A DNA stretch of 64,000 bases from Linyphia triangularis (GCA_963978545.1 OZ021722.1:6467201-6531200), one strand, 5' to 3'. Shown: positions 1 through 10,743, numbered from the stretch's first letter. Numbers and translations: made by a program. Notes: generated by a model from the letters alone, not told the origin.

Positions 1-157
1 TCATTCATAATAAATGGACATTAAATTAAAACTATTTACATAGTTTCATTAAGGGGAGTTTAAACCTTTTGACGACAGCAAAAAGAGCTTTTCTTAAGTA
101 ATTTTCGATATGCTTTGAAATAAAATGTATTCGGTATTATTAATTGATATTTTTTAT
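1..157. other. AT-rich sequence, nothing recognised
   Basis: No open frame, RNA gene or repeat boundary can be supported here. It runs directly into the fold-back element that starts near 158. Confidence 0.4.
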
Positions 158-728
158 GCAGCATAATGTTTATTTCTTTCTTGAAAAACATTAATTACTT
201 TAAGCATAAGTATGTTTTTTAAAAAGTTATCAAGTGAAACGCAATGATGGAAAATTTAGAAAAAAAAATTATGAATATAAGTTACCCACAATATTAAAAA
301 AAAAAAGTTATTGTTCTATCCCTTTAAAAAAATGTATGGATATGCACATGATAGTTATACATTCTCTGAAACACGATTATAAGAATATAGATGACAAGTT
401 TTTCAGAAAAATGCCATATATAGTTAGAAAAAATATTTGAAATTTAAATTCTAAAATTACTTCTGACATAAAAATATTTTTATATTGTATAAAAGAATAA
501 TTCTGCTTTAGAAAATAAACCCATAAATTAGCTTTAATTTCCAATAATAATATTGAGTTTAATCCAGAAACTTAATAAAAATATCTTGTTGGTAATTCAT
601 GTCCAAAAAAAAAATTTCTAAATTTTTCTCTAAATTTTTCATCGTTACGTTTCACTTGATAACTTTTTAAAAAATATACTTATGTCTAAAAATAGTTATT
701 GTTTTTCAAGAAGAAAATAAGCATTGTA
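158..728. repeat. Fold-back element with arms of about 120 bp
   Basis: Positions 158-280 and 605-728 are imperfect reverse complements. Shared segments include AAAAAGTTATCAAGTGAAAC on the left and its complement near 650-672 on the right. The central 325 bases are AT-rich. The 68-codon open frame at 234-440 starts inside the left arm and looks like chance. No transposase is present. It is probably a non-autonomous inverted-repeat element; the superfamily is unknown because no clear TSD was found. Confidence 0.55.
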
Positions 729-814
729 TCGTATAAAAAAAAAATTACAATTAAAAATATAAAGTATATTTTATTTTAAAGCATATTGAACATTACGCAA
801 TAAAAACAGTTTTT

Positions 815-862
815 AAATGCACTGGGCTAGAAGATTGCACCATAACGATAGGAATTCCTCTT
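815..862 (-). repeat. FB1 fold-back element, terminal fragment
   Basis: The stretch containing GCACTGGGCTAGAAGATTG matches one end of the FB1 family, whose complete copy is at 19253-19638. Only about 50 bases remain. Confidence 0.4.
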
Positions 863-905
863 CAAATAGAAAGGCGAATTAAGCAACTTTATGTAAGCTG
901 GTAAT

Positions 906-1575
906 AATAGTCCAAGAAACGAGTGCAAGTTTAGGTACAACATCACATATCATTCAGTGTATATTTTATAGAATGTAGAGAATTGTTAGTAGATAATGAA
1001 TTCGCTGGTCTGCCGGGACAAAAATTACCGAAGCTGTTAAAAAAACTCGACTTTGAATGACTAAATCCGATTTCTATAAGTGTCGTTATTTTGCCAAGCA
1101 TTCTTTTCTATGCGGTAGCTCTAAATACTTTGATTTTCGACGAGGAAGAGCGCAGGCGATATTTATTTTTTGGTGGAAAAATACTTCAATCTTTTAAAAG
1201 TGAGCCAAGTTGGCGAAAAATATTACGTCACTGATGATGACGTAATATTAATTGCCAATTCGGCTTACTTTTAAAAGCTAGCTGGAATTTCTTTTCGCCA
1301 GGCAAGACAAATCGCCTTCAACCTTCCTAATTGAAAAATATGGAGTGGTGGCTTACCTGACAAAAAAAGTAAGAGCATTATTTAGCTAATCCTGACGTAT
1401 TTAGCTATCGGATTTATGTCAACTCATTCAAAGTTGATTTTTGAAAACTTTCGACCATTTTTGCTTCGGCAGACCAGTAAATTCATGATTTACGACCATT
1501 TCTCTACATTCTATAAAAAATTCATAATGATGTTCGATGAGGTTTTTAAAACTTGCAGTTTCCTCTCAGTCTATA
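906..1575. repeat. FB2 long inverted-repeat element, copy 1
   Basis: About 150-bp arms face each other (roughly 906-1070 and 1425-1575). The left arm carries GGTCTGCCGGGACAAAAATT and the right arm its diverged complement near 1466-1476. The same family occurs at 36464-37122, which confirms that it is a dispersed element. There is no coding potential. Confidence 0.6.
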
Positions 1576-1628
1576 ACTAATTGACTATTTATTTATATAT
1601 TCCTGTCACACACAGATACAAGCACTAA

Positions 1629-1813
1629 AGTTTAACTCCTAGAATAGGCCACATCTTGGAGGCTTTTTGAAATCTCGCCAAGTTGGCGACTCCGTAAGGT
1701 TGCCACATTTCTTATCGTACTCCGTCAAGGTTACCACCTTAATGACGTTATCGCCACTGGCTTGGCGCACTTCCAAAAAGTAGCCAAGAGGCGGGCTATT
1801 CTAGGAGTTTAAA
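1629..1813. repeat. Short hairpin MITE of about 185 bp
   Basis: The ends are inverted: AACTCCTAGAATAG near 1633 and CTATTCTAGGAGTT near 1797-1810. Inner parts also pair (GGAGGCTTTTTG and CCAAAAAGTAGCC). Several TCGCCAA and TTGGCGA words lie inside. Non-coding. The TSD is not clear. Confidence 0.55.
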
Positions 1814-2283
1814 GTACTAAACTAAATCCCAAGGAACTACCTAGCAACAAAAACTTGGTTTGGGCGAAAATTGCACTGCTGTATACAACAACGAATGCAA
1901 AATTCTTTAGTTTCAATTGTATTTTTATTACAATGTGCAAGTAAATTTTCTTACTCGTAAATAATGACGAAAATAACTCTTTATCGCAAGGAGTATACAG
2001 AAAGGTTTTAGAAATGACATTTTAGGAAGATATTCCATTGACCGGAGTTACCAACATTAATTTATATATGTATTAAAGCCATTTTTTGCCCGTCATTATA
2101 AAATATATATTGTATGCAACAAGTGGGAAATCACTTTTTTCAAACTCGGTCAATTATTGAGCATTTTGCTACCAGCTAGTTGCATAAATATTTCTGTAGA
2201 CCCAGAATATGCTTTAACTCAAATAAACTTTTATTACATTCATTTTGAATTAATTAATATGTTTTGGTTCTGCACCATAGAGT
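1814..2283. other. AT-rich spacer, nothing recognised
   Basis: No ORF, RNA gene or repeat boundary was recognised in this 470-base stretch. Confidence 0.4.
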
Positions 2284-2938
2284 TGGTTGCGTGGCTGGGA
2301 TTTGAAGCCAAAGCAGATTAACACTAGCAGAAATTTATTCCGATTCACAGGATCTTTTACAAAACCTGAACTTCTCGTTCTAGAAGACTCAATACAGCTC
2401 TTTACACAACAATAGAGCTCAAACAGCAGTTAAAGAAAAACTTCACAACTGCTACAAATCGCCGCAAAAGACAATGCAATAACAGTTCGCTTTAGAACTA
2501 CCCTGAATGCTCACTGAGACTCAGTAATTCCAGTCAACTACCGGACTCAACTCACTCCATCACCCACTCTCTCTTGGACTTATATAGGGGAGGCGAACCT
2601 TCGTGAATCTTCTAGAGATAGACATTTGGAGAACTTTACAGATCGCAGTCGAAAAGTCCTATACATGTACATGGAGACCGAAAATGTAGAAAAATGGGCG
2701 CCAACTTGGCTCTATCTCGTCAATTTGGCGAGATTGCCATTACTATAATGTTAAATGCCCTGCTCCTTGTAAAACTCGCTTCCCATCGTTATCACTGTAA
2801 AACTCGTTATCAAGCATCAAGAGACTCATTGCAGGAAAACAAACTATTGCACTGCCTTATGCGAAATGTACATAAATTTATCTTGTTACATAATTAATGC
2901 TACGGAATATTTACAAATATACAGAAATTCGTATCACA
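2284..2938 (-). mobile_element. LTR-2 family solo LTR, minus strand, diverged
   Basis: The reverse complement matches the LTR-2 copies at 47900-48618 and 21860-22575 along most of its length. Shared landmarks are the segment with CCTATACATGTACATGGAGA, the TTGGCGAGAT word cluster and the terminal TGTGATACGAATTT. The minus-strand 3' end is near 2284. No internal coding region flanks it, so it is a solo LTR. The open frames at 2694-2897 and 2897-3166 only cross this repeat and are not genes. Confidence 0.6.
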
Positions 2939-3239
2939 TGGATATGTCCATCTCCAAGAAATCCTCATTCTTGGCTAAAACTAAAAACTTTCACATTAAT
3001 AATTTTAACCAAAAATCAATTTGAAAGTGAAGCTCAACATTTTGGAGATTTAAAAAAGAAAAAAAGAAAGTATTGTATAGTTTTGGCAAAATATTTTAAA
3101 TTCGTTAAATTGACAAGTTTATGGTTCCAATATCCTATCTGTATTTCTCTGGATGAGAAAGTTTAGTCTCAACAAATACCAATTTAATAATAATTCGAAG
3201 CATTTCTTGGTGTTTTTTTTTATATTCTTTATATTAACT
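2939..3239. other. Spacer, nothing recognised
   Basis: An 89-codon frame crosses the end of LTR-2 into this AT-rich stretch. Its composition and lack of domains argue against a gene. Confidence 0.4.
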
Positions 3240-3775
3240 TCGATTTTAGGATTGTGGGTCGATGAGGAGGCAAATCTACGGACGCATAATTAATGCTCTT
3301 GTCGTCATCCAATCAGGCTGAAACTTGGCAGATAGATTCGATGTCGATGACAATGCATTCAATCAAATTTTGGAGATGTTGCTGTCACTAAAAGGTTGCT
3401 TTTACGGAATACTAATAAACCAACCTTCCGGCATCCAATCGTGTTAAAATAGCATTGGACCGACAATTGTTGAAACTCTTTCCCGATGCCAACTTTTTTT
3501 AATAAATAAAAAAAATTACTTTAATCAGAATAAATAAATGATATTTGGATGTGATTGCATAAATTCACGTTAATTTTTAATAAATAAATTTGGAAACATA
3601 CTTTACTACATATTTTGCTGTTATGAATGTTTTTATTATTTGGAATTGGTTGCAAACACCGAGCACACGCTGTTTACAGAATTGGCGCTGTGTCAGCAAA
3701 TACAAAAATTTGGCAGTGCATGTAAACGATTTATATTAAAAACTTTGTTTTTATGGGTTGTATTATTTACCAAAT
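3240..3775 (+). repeat. D1 dispersed repeat, copy 1
   Basis: Non-coding repeat marked by TGAAACTTGGCAGATAGATT near 3320, a run reading GTTGAAACTCTTTCCCGATG near 3467, and CCGAGCACACGCTG near 3658. The same order of landmarks occurs at 31960-32620, 35205-35670 and 44380-45190. No TIR or LTR could be defined, so the class is unknown. Confidence 0.6.
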
Positions 3776-3986
3776 GAGACAGCGGCCGGCGGGATGAAAA
3801 CAAAGCGTCACAGGATTTTCCAAACTTTTGTTTGTAACGTAAGCCGTGTTCAAAAGCAAATCCCGAGCCGAAACTAAGTTAAAAATTCCTACTTTTCTTT
3901 GAAGAAACGGACATTTCTTTGTTTTCGGGATGCCCTAGAGTTTTCTGTAAATAAAGTGAATTTTTTAAACATCCTTTTATTCGTAA

Positions 3987-4027
<41 letters not shown>

Positions 4028-4469
4028 GAATGTCTTCTTTTTTTCTTCTCTAATAAAGATTCCTTTATAACGTCATTGTTTTTTTGAAGCGTACGCCTAA
4101 ATGGAAACTTGCATAACACCAACATGTATCTGAGAAAAAACATGCTGAATTTGTGAAAGAAAAGTACGAGATTAAATACAGTTGCAACTTCCATATTGAT
4201 GTGAACTTTTCACATAATTAAGACTTTACAAAAACTCTATCAAGTAGAATGAATTTCAAAGCTAAACGACTTTTAAAAAAAAAAAATTAGAAAATCGCCC
4301 CAAAACGTATGCAATAAATTAAAAAAAGCTAGAAGATTGATATTTAGTTACGTAAATTTAAAAAAAGAAAAAAAAAACACTTAGTGGTACTTTTCCGTTA
4401 GACCGGTACCAGATAAAAAACGCCAAATGTCAGCGATAACTAATCCAAACTAACAAATTTAAATTGTTT
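3776..4469. other. AT-rich spacer with a poly(A) run near 3990-4022
   Basis: Contains a run of more than 30 A at about 3990-4022. The minus-strand frame at 3988-4194 merely reads that run as phenylalanine. Nothing else was recognised. Confidence 0.45.
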
Positions 4470-4473
4470 ATAT

Positions 4474-4940
4474 TGTTGCACAAATTGTCTGTATATATTG
4501 TAAATAGTGACGTATTATTTCAAAATTCTATTGTAATTTATTTTTATCCTATTTTATTTAGTAATTAATAGCGATTATACAAGTTAGAAAAAGGTGGCAA
4601 CACCTAAAGTAATCGAGAAGTTTCGAGATATTTCGTTTCCGATAAATTGGCTGGAAATTTCGAGAATGTCTCACGCGCTTGTATATAAAGGACTAGAGAA
4701 CGGGAAAGTTTTCAGATGTACTTCGGATTTCGTTGAAAGCTGATCGCTTTGTTGACCTATTGGAGTGCGCTTGTATAATCGCTGAATTCGAAGTTATTTT
4801 TGTTGAAGCTTGTGTTGAAGCTTGAGAGTAGTTAAACTGTTGCCTGTGAATAGATTTTTGTGAGTTTTCTGAAGAGAGAATAAATACTTTTAAACCGTGA
4901 AAACTGTGCCATCATTGCCTCAGCGGAAAAATTCATAACA
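4474..4940 (+). repeat. 5' LTR (LTR-1 family)
   Basis: Starts TGTTGCACAAATTG and ends with ATTCATAACA, so it has TG...CA ends. A TATA-like TATATAAA lies at 4682-4689 and an AATAAA at 4879-4884, placing a plausible U3/R/U5 order inside. It is identical by eye to 7581-8047. Confidence 0.93.
4682..4689 (+). promoter_or_regulatory. TATA box of the LTR promoter
   Basis: TATATAAA lies about 210 bases into the LTR and about 190 bases upstream of an AATAAA signal, the expected place for an LTR promoter. The 3' LTR has the same word near 7789. Confidence 0.55.
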
Positions 4941-4941
4941 G

Positions 4942-4960
4942 TGGTGTCAGAAGTGGGATC
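4942..4960 (+). other. Primer-binding site next to the 5' LTR
   Basis: TGGTGTCAGAAGTGGGATC follows the LTR end after one base. TGG is the complement of a tRNA CCA end. The rest resembles the complement of a tRNA-Leu acceptor arm; the choice of tRNA is from memory and tentative. Confidence 0.6.
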
Positions 4961-4972
4961 TCGTAATTTTGA

Positions 4973-7528
4973 ATGCCGACAACTAGAGGAATGATGGAAG
5001 ACCAAATGAAGCAGTTGATGGAAATGATTGCTGGAATGAAGGCCCAACAAGAATGCACTGCCGCCGAAATGAAAGCCTGCCAAGAAACCACCGCAGCCGA
5101 ACTTTCCGCTACGATTGCCGCCGGTCAAGCCCGCCAAGAAACGACGAATGCTGAACTCGCCGCCGCCATTGCCGCCAGTCAAGAAGCAACATCATCAGAC
5201 ATTAAAGCTTTACAAGAAGCGACATCATTAGATATTAAAGCTTTAGCATCCAAGCAAGAATCATCTTCTGCGTCCGTTGATAGATTTATAGAGCGCACAG
5301 AGAGTGTTCTTCAATCAATGAAGGCGGATATTTTGGATGTCAGAGAAGATCTTAAGACAGTGAGAAATGAAGTTGAAGAAAAAGTTTCCACCGTGCAAGA
5401 AAAAGTTTCCACCGTGCAAGAAAAAGTTTCCACCATGCAAGAAAAAGTTTCCACCTTAAAGGAAGAGCAAGACAAATTCATTGACGTTGTAGAAGAAAGG
5501 TTGCGAAAAATGGAAACGCGTGAAGCTGTGGCCATAGCGTCACCTAATTGGGATAACGCTTCCATCCCCTTTATGGCGCCGCGCTCTAACATCAAAGTGG
5601 CCACTTTTGATGGGAGGTCGTCTTGGCGCGTTTATCAAACGCAGTTTGAAATGATTGCTTCTGCGAATGGTTGGGACGATACTTCGAAAGCATTCCATCT
5701 CGCGGCATCTCTTCGAGGTGAAGCTGCTGACATCTTACAAACACTACCTGAAGAGAAGCGGGGAGAATTCGTGGCGCTGGCGAGTGCGTTGGAGCTAAGG
5801 TTTGGTGAGCAGCATCTTAAGGATTACAACAGACTGCAACTGAAAGTGAGACAGCAGAAGGCCAATGAAACTCTTCAAGAATTGGCGTCGGATATAGAAA
5901 GACTGTCGCTCCTTGCTTTCCCTGACTGTCCCCCGGATGTACGAGACGATCTTTCTCTGCAGTATTTCATCGACGCTATTCAAGATCCCGATGTGCAGCA
6001 GGCGGTAAGGTTATCCCAAAACAAAAACCTGAAGTCGGCCCTCGTGTACGCCATGAGAGTGGAAGCCGCGCAGCTAGCTTCTGGAAAAGACCGACGATAT
6101 GTGCGTGGTGCATTAGCCGAGGATTCTTCTGACTTTGTCACCAGTAAGCTTCGAGAACTGGAAAGCAAAATTGATAGAATGATGAGAAGCTATCCCGGAG
6201 CCAGGGATCGAAGGACCAGAGTCGTTTGCTGGCACTGCAAACGAGAAGGGCATCTACGACGAAACTGCCTTGATTTGAAAAAGAGAAGGGATAACACTAC
6301 CACGGATTCTCCACAACTGAATCTAAGAAGATGTCATCTCGCAGGGCAGAAGCTGCAATGTAGAACAGGTGAAGCCCCAACCAGTCGTTTCCACGTTTCA
6401 TCCCGACAAGGAGGAAACCAGGGTTTATTCGTGAAGGGGGAGATCAACGGAACTCCATGTCGTCTAATCGTCGATTCGGGAGCGAACGTTACGATCGTAA
6501 GGACGGACGTGGCTCGTCGCCTGAACAGCCGACTCCTCTACACAGCGCCCTCTGTTTCTCTACAAACTGTGTCTGGTGGTAATATCTCTGTTCATGGGAA
6601 ATTGCAAGTGGACATTGCCCTTGGATTTAACACCTACAAGCACACCGTTTATGTTGCCGAAATTGTAGATCCGTGCATTCTCGGACTAGACTTTTTGAAG
6701 AAAAATGGAATTACGCTGAATTTTGAGAAAAGCAAGCTGCAAACATGGAGAGGCGAAGTTCATTTGCACGATCTAGACACGAAAGAGCTGTGCGTATATC
6801 GGATTGTAGCTCATGAAGACAATGTCATAGAGAATGCTGAAGAGTCCACATCTATGGAAAGTACCTCTCCAGCCTCGGAGAGAGAACCGAAGAAAGCGAC
6901 GTTGATGAAACCCTCCCAGGAAGTGGTTCATGTGGAAATGGACAAAGTTAGTGACGAGGGAATCGACATCCGTACTCCTGTTACAAGCATCGAACGGAGG
7001 TCCCGGGATCTATCAGCTGCACCCGCGGATGATTCGGACGCAATCTCAAAATCATATAACCAGCAAGATGGGGATCAGAAACTTTCACCGCTTTTGTTGG
7101 CATACGGGAGTGCAACTCACGAGACCACCGGATTTTCTCCATCTCTAACGATGTGTGGAAGAGACCTTAGGCTCCCCAGCAACCTCCTCTTTGGACAACC
7201 AAAGGACACTCCTTCCTCGCCTGTCCAGTATCTAGATGATCTGCAGGCACGTTTGGAAGCCGTACATCGGTTCGCCAGAGAGAGAAACAACATCTTGACG
7301 GAGCGCATGAAGATCCGGTACTATGCCAAGGCCATGGACCGTTCATTCCAGGAAGGTGACAAACGTCGGAAAGGACTCTCCCCTAAGCTCCAGACGAACT
7401 GGGAAGGGCCGTATGGGATCCTTAAGAAGATCAACGACGTCGTGGTGAGAATTCAACGGACACCTTCCTGTAAACCTAGAGTTGTACACTACAATAGGCT
7501 AGCCCCATATTATGGTAGAAGTCATTGA
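4973..7528 (+). CDS. Gag-protease-integrase C-terminus fusion polyprotein of a gypsy-type retrotransposon
   Basis: 851 codons, beginning 13 bases after the primer-binding site. Residues 10-185 are Ala/Glu/Gln-rich, coiled-coil-like, with four tandem EKVST(V/M/L)Q-type repeats at about 137-163. About 205-370 is the Gag capsid-like region. A CCHC zinc knuckle (C419, C422, H427, C432) should bind nucleic acid. The retroviral-type aspartic protease has its active-site DSG at 501-503 and ILGLDF near 569-574. After a low-complexity linker the frame enters the end of integrase at about residue 703 (LLLAYGSATHETTG) and includes the GPY module near 812-814, a Ty3/gypsy hallmark. RT, RNase H and the integrase DDE core are absent, with no stop or frameshift at the junction (about 7040-7085). 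Particle formation and self-processing remain plausible; copying and integration in cis do not. Confidence 0.93.
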   Translation: MPTTRGMMEDQMKQLMEMIAGMKAQQECTAAEMKACQETTAAELSATIAAGQARQETTNAELAAAIAASQEATSSDIKALQEATSLDIKALASKQESSSASVDRFIERTESVLQSMKADILDVREDLKTVRNEVEEKVSTVQEKVSTVQEKVSTMQEKVSTLKEEQDKFIDVVEERLRKMETREAVAIASPNWDNASIPFMAPRSNIKVATFDGRSSWRVYQTQFEMIASANGWDDTSKAFHLAASLRGEAADILQTLPEEKRGEFVALASALELRFGEQHLKDYNRLQLKVRQQKANETLQELASDIERLSLLAFPDCPPDVRDDLSLQYFIDAIQDPDVQQAVRLSQNKNLKSALVYAMRVEAAQLASGKDRRYVRGALAEDSSDFVTSKLRELESKIDRMMRSYPGARDRRTRVVCWHCKREGHLRRNCLDLKKRRDNTTTDSPQLNLRRCHLAGQKLQCRTGEAPTSRFHVSSRQGGNQGLFVKGEINGTPCRLIVDSGANVTIVRTDVARRLNSRLLYTAPSVSLQTVSGGNISVHGKLQVDIALGFNTYKHTVYVAEIVDPCILGLDFLKKNGITLNFEKSKLQTWRGEVHLHDLDTKELCVYRIVAHEDNVIENAEESTSMESTSPASEREPKKATLMKPSQEVVHVEMDKVSDEGIDIRTPVTSIERRSRDLSAAPADDSDAISKSYNQQDGDQKLSPLLLAYGSATHETTGFSPSLTMCGRDLRLPSNLLFGQPKDTPSSPVQYLDDLQARLEAVHRFARERNNILTERMKIRYYAKAMDRSFQEGDKRRKGLSPKLQTNWEGPYGILKKINDVVVRIQRTPSCKPRVVHYNRLAPYYGRSH
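5377..5463 (+). repeat. Four 21-bp tandem repeats inside gag
   Basis: The unit GAAAAAGTTTCCACCGTGCAA occurs about four times in frame, giving the heptad-like peptide EKVSTVQ. The heptad length suits a coiled coil. Such repeats readily change copy number. Confidence 0.8.
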
Positions 7529-7567
7529 ATGGCTTAAGGACTTCACTGCCCGGGACGTGCAGTCTTT

Positions 7568-7580
7568 AAGAAGGGGGAAA
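7568..7580 (+). other. Polypurine tract of the LTR retrotransposon
   Basis: AAGAAGGGGGAAA abuts the first base of the 3' LTR, the standard position for the plus-strand primer. Confidence 0.85.
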
Positions 7581-8047
7581 TGTTGCACAAATTGTCTGTA
7601 TATATTGTAAATAGTGACGTATTATTTCAAAATTCTATTGTAATTTATTTTTATCCTATTTTATTTAGTAATTAATAGCGATTATACAAGTTAGAAAAAG
7701 GTGGCAACACCTAAAGTAATCGAGAAGTTTCGAGATATTTCGTTTCCGATAAATTGGCTGGAAATTTCGAGAATGTCTCACGCGCTTGTATATAAAGGAC
7801 TAGAGAACGGGAAAGTTTTCAGATGTACTTCGGATTTCGTTGAAAGCTGATCGCTTTGTTGACCTATTGGAGTGCGCTTGTATAATCGCTGAATTCGAAG
7901 TTATTTTTGTTGAAGCTTGTGTTGAAGCTTGAGAGTAGTTAAACTGTTGCCTGTGAATAGATTTTTGTGAGTTTTCTGAAGAGAGAATAAATACTTTTAA
8001 ACCGTGAAAACTGTGCCATCATTGCCTCAGCGGAAAAATTCATAACA
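7581..8047 (+). repeat. 3' LTR (LTR-1 family)
   Basis: 467 bases, indistinguishable by eye from the 5' LTR. It is followed directly by the TSD ATAT, which overlaps the first bases of the adjacent palindromic MITE. Confidence 0.93.
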
Positions 8048-8048
8048 A

Positions 8049-8284
8049 TATACTAAACTTCAACTTAACTTGACATCACTAGACGGTAGATCGTCACAGT
8101 GCTCATTGGTATTTAATCCATTTTGGCGGAGTGAAAGCACAATGCTCGCCAAACCCCAATCCTGTAGAGAACAAAAGGCTCTAAGGTTTGGCGAGAATTA
8201 TGTCTTCGCTCCGCTAAAATGGATTAATTGCCTATGAGCACTTCGAAGATCTAGTGATGTCAAGTTAAGTTGGAGTTTAGTATA
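8049..8284 (-). mobile_element. P-MITE copy 1 (palindromic MITE of about 240 bp)
   Basis: The ends are TATACTAAACTTCAACTT and its reverse complement, and the two halves pair over nearly the whole length. The centre carries two oppositely oriented copies of a TTTGGCGA-type segment. Ends in TA suggest TA target sites, as for Tc1/mariner-type MITEs (inference). It begins where the gypsy element ends. Confidence 0.85.
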
Positions 8285-9179
8285 GGACAAACAGTTATCG
8301 GGTTGATATAGTAACATTTTAACAAACTGTAAACAATTAGGCGCTGCGATACGTTTGCGCATCATTAAAACGTCTGAGCATTTATTAGGCCTCTTTCACA
8401 CGAGGCAACTAGTTGATTCTAGAGAATAGCCCTTTCACACGCAGTCAGCTCGTCCGCCCAGGCTGTTTGTTTGCAGGCACAAGTGCCGTTCTCATCCTAA
8501 CTAGTTGATCCAACACAAAAGACATTATCGATATTCGTCCTTTCACATCAGTCGCTTAGTTGAATCAAGCTTTGCAATTGCAGTGTTTCAATGTGGAAAG
8601 TTTAACCTAAGAAATGTGTGTGTCCAGCGATATGTTACTATTAAACTATATACATTAGGTAAATATCGATATAAATAAATACAGATGTCTACTCCATAAA
8701 TTACTCTGTATCTTTCAAATTTAAAAGTGCGTTTGTTATTTTGTTGATGGTGTTAATAATGGTAAGAAACTGATATAAATACATTTTTATCTGTTTGTGT
8801 GAGTGGAAAAAAGAACCAAAATGTCTTATACGTTCACCAGAGAATTGCCATTGCAAACATAGCTCTATAAAGCAGCATTAGCAGATTGGTTAGTATAATT
8901 TTCTGGCGCAAGAGCTCAGTAAGGCAATACTGCGCCGCAGAATTAGCAGAACTAGAAATCTAATCGCAAAATTCAAGCTAACTTATTATACAAAATTACA
9001 ACTGAACAGATTTTAAAAACTTAATTAATGAAAATTTCAAAGATAAAAATTTATTTTGCTAATTCAAATATTATTATAAATTATACCGTGTATTTAATTC
9101 AAGGTTTTCACAATAAAATTAACCAGACAGCATTAGAAAGATGTAACATTTACTGATAAAAACTGATTAGAAAAAATAC
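8285..9179. other. Spacer, mostly unassigned
   Basis: Positions 8385-8590 are less AT-rich and contain TTTCACAC three times with ACTAGTTGAT words, suggesting an old repeat. No ORF or clear boundary was found. Confidence 0.35.
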
Positions 9180-9183
9180 ATAA

Positions 9184-9636
9184 TGTCACAAAAATCGTCT
9201 GTATATAATTTATAAATAGTGACGTATTTATTTTAAAGTTCTATTTTATTTTAATTTATTTGTTAGCAACGAAGAAAAAGGTGGCAACATCTAAATCAAT
9301 CCGGAAATTCCGAGTATTCATCAGGTAATTGGTTGGCTGTATTTTGCTAGAAATTTCCGCCACGAGGGTATAAAAACGCTATGGGGGTGGAATCGAGAGA
9401 GAGCAGACGATTAAAAGGACACAGTACGGAAAGCATCGGATCTTTTGTTTACTTTCTCTGTGCCTGAATTATCGCTGTGTTCGCAGTTGTACCTACCGAA
9501 GCTTGAATTGAAACTTGATAGCAATTCTTCTGTTGTTCGGAGAGGTTTTGTGAACCTTCGAAGAGAGAAAAAATTATAGTTTTTTTTTATTTAACAAAAA
9601 CTGCGTCACCATTTCTTCTGAGAAAAATTCGCAACA
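9184..9636 (+). mobile_element. Solo LTR of a family related to LTR-1
   Basis: 453 bases starting TGTCACAAAAATCGTCTGTA and ending ATTCGCAACA, collinear with LTR-1 but clearly diverged. The 4-bp TSD ATAA flanks it exactly (9180-9183 and 9637-9640). There is no internal region, so it is the product of LTR-LTR recombination. Confidence 0.87.
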
Positions 9637-9640
9637 ATAA

Positions 9641-10503
9641 ACTAAATACAACTCGAGATTTTTTCCAAGCATTTCAAAAGCTAACCCCCTAGAAGGAAAA
9701 CCCTTCACAACTACCTATATTCAAGTGTCTGTTTAATGAATAGAAAATGTTCCGAACTATTTCAAATCAGGAATCAATTGTTTCTTTGCACGCCGTCACA
9801 TTCGCTTCCACTTGGAGTGATATCAAGTGTAAGGTACTTTATACTCGATTTGGATCAAGTGTTCTTATTAACCGTTGAATAATTTACCAAAAAAGACAAA
9901 CAACTCATGGATTTAATTTTAATGGGATACAATCACAAACTAATCTAAAACGTAAGAATGGGAAGTTTCACTAATTGGAGTGTGTTTTCTGTGCGTCAAA
10001 TTCCATCCACAAGAAGTGTATAACTGCGCCTTTTACTTGATCCCTAAACATACTTCTAATTATTTTGATGGAACGTGTCAAAATTCTTGTGTCATTAGCG
10101 TAATGCAAGTCGTGAAATATGCTAATTAGAATAAGTGCGATTGTAAATAATTTGATTGCAGCTATTATTCGAGATATTTATATCAAGTTCAATGTTTGAT
10201 GTGTTCATATTTAAAGACGTTATTTTTTTTTTTTTTTTTTTTTTATTTAAATCATACCTATTTGGCACTGGGATTCATTGATAACCTTTATTAGAAGTGT
10301 TAAATAATTATTTAGTTTTTGGACATTTTTACGTAGATTGTAATAATTATTGAAATAATTATTTTCCTGGTTGTTTTGTGGCAACAGTTTGTGTTTTATC
10401 TTTACGACACGCGATGTGATTATAGAACACCGTTTTTGGTTTTAAGTTTTTCCTTTTCAGATAATGACAATATTTTTTGGAAGCTGAATAAAATTGTGTG
10501 CAC
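9641..10503. other. AT-rich spacer with a poly(T) run
   Basis: A run of about 20 T lies near 10224-10243. No gene or repeat boundary was seen. The 62-codon frame ending in the next MITE is spurious. Confidence 0.4.
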
Positions 10504-10743
10504 TATACTAAACTTCAACTTAACTAGACATCACTTAGACGGTAGATCGTCACAGTGCTCATAGGTATTTAATCCATTTTGGCGGCGTGAAAGCATAATG
10601 TTCGCCAAATCACAACAGAACAAAAGGCTATAAGGTTTGGTGAGAATTATGTTTTCACTCCGCCAAAATGGATTAAATACCTATGAGAGCACTGTGACGA
10701 TCTATCGTCTAAGTGATGTCTAATTAAGTTGAAGTTTAGTATA
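10504..10743 (+). mobile_element. P-MITE copy 2
   Basis: Full-length palindromic copy with both TATACTAAAC ends. It is in the opposite orientation to copy 1, judged by the central CACAACAGAAC loop. Confidence 0.85.

Larger units (their letters stand above)
4470..8051 (+). mobile_element. Non-autonomous Ty3/gypsy LTR retrotransposon, complete, with identical LTRs
   Basis: Two 467-bp LTRs (4474-4940 and 7581-8047) are flanked by the 4-bp TSD ATAT (4470-4473 and 8048-8051). A primer-binding site follows the 5' LTR, a purine tract precedes the 3' LTR, and one long ORF lies between. The internal region is only about 2.6 kb because reverse transcriptase, RNase H and the catalytic integrase core are missing. 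By eye the LTRs show no difference, which implies recent insertion. Mobilisation would need enzymes supplied by a full-length relative; that is inference. No envelope-like ORF is present. Confidence 0.93.

Noticed and set aside
234..440. 68-codon open frame
   Set aside because: Lies in the arm and loop of an AT-rich fold-back element; lysine/isoleucine/asparagine composition is that expected of random AT-rich sequence.
5311..6168. Minus-strand frames of 62-97 codons
   Set aside because: Shadows of the plus-strand Gag polyprotein, including its 21-bp repeats read backwards.
4470..8051. Endogenous retrovirus with an envelope gene
   Set aside because: No ORF lies between the integrase tail and the polypurine tract; the ORF ends 40 bases upstream of it.
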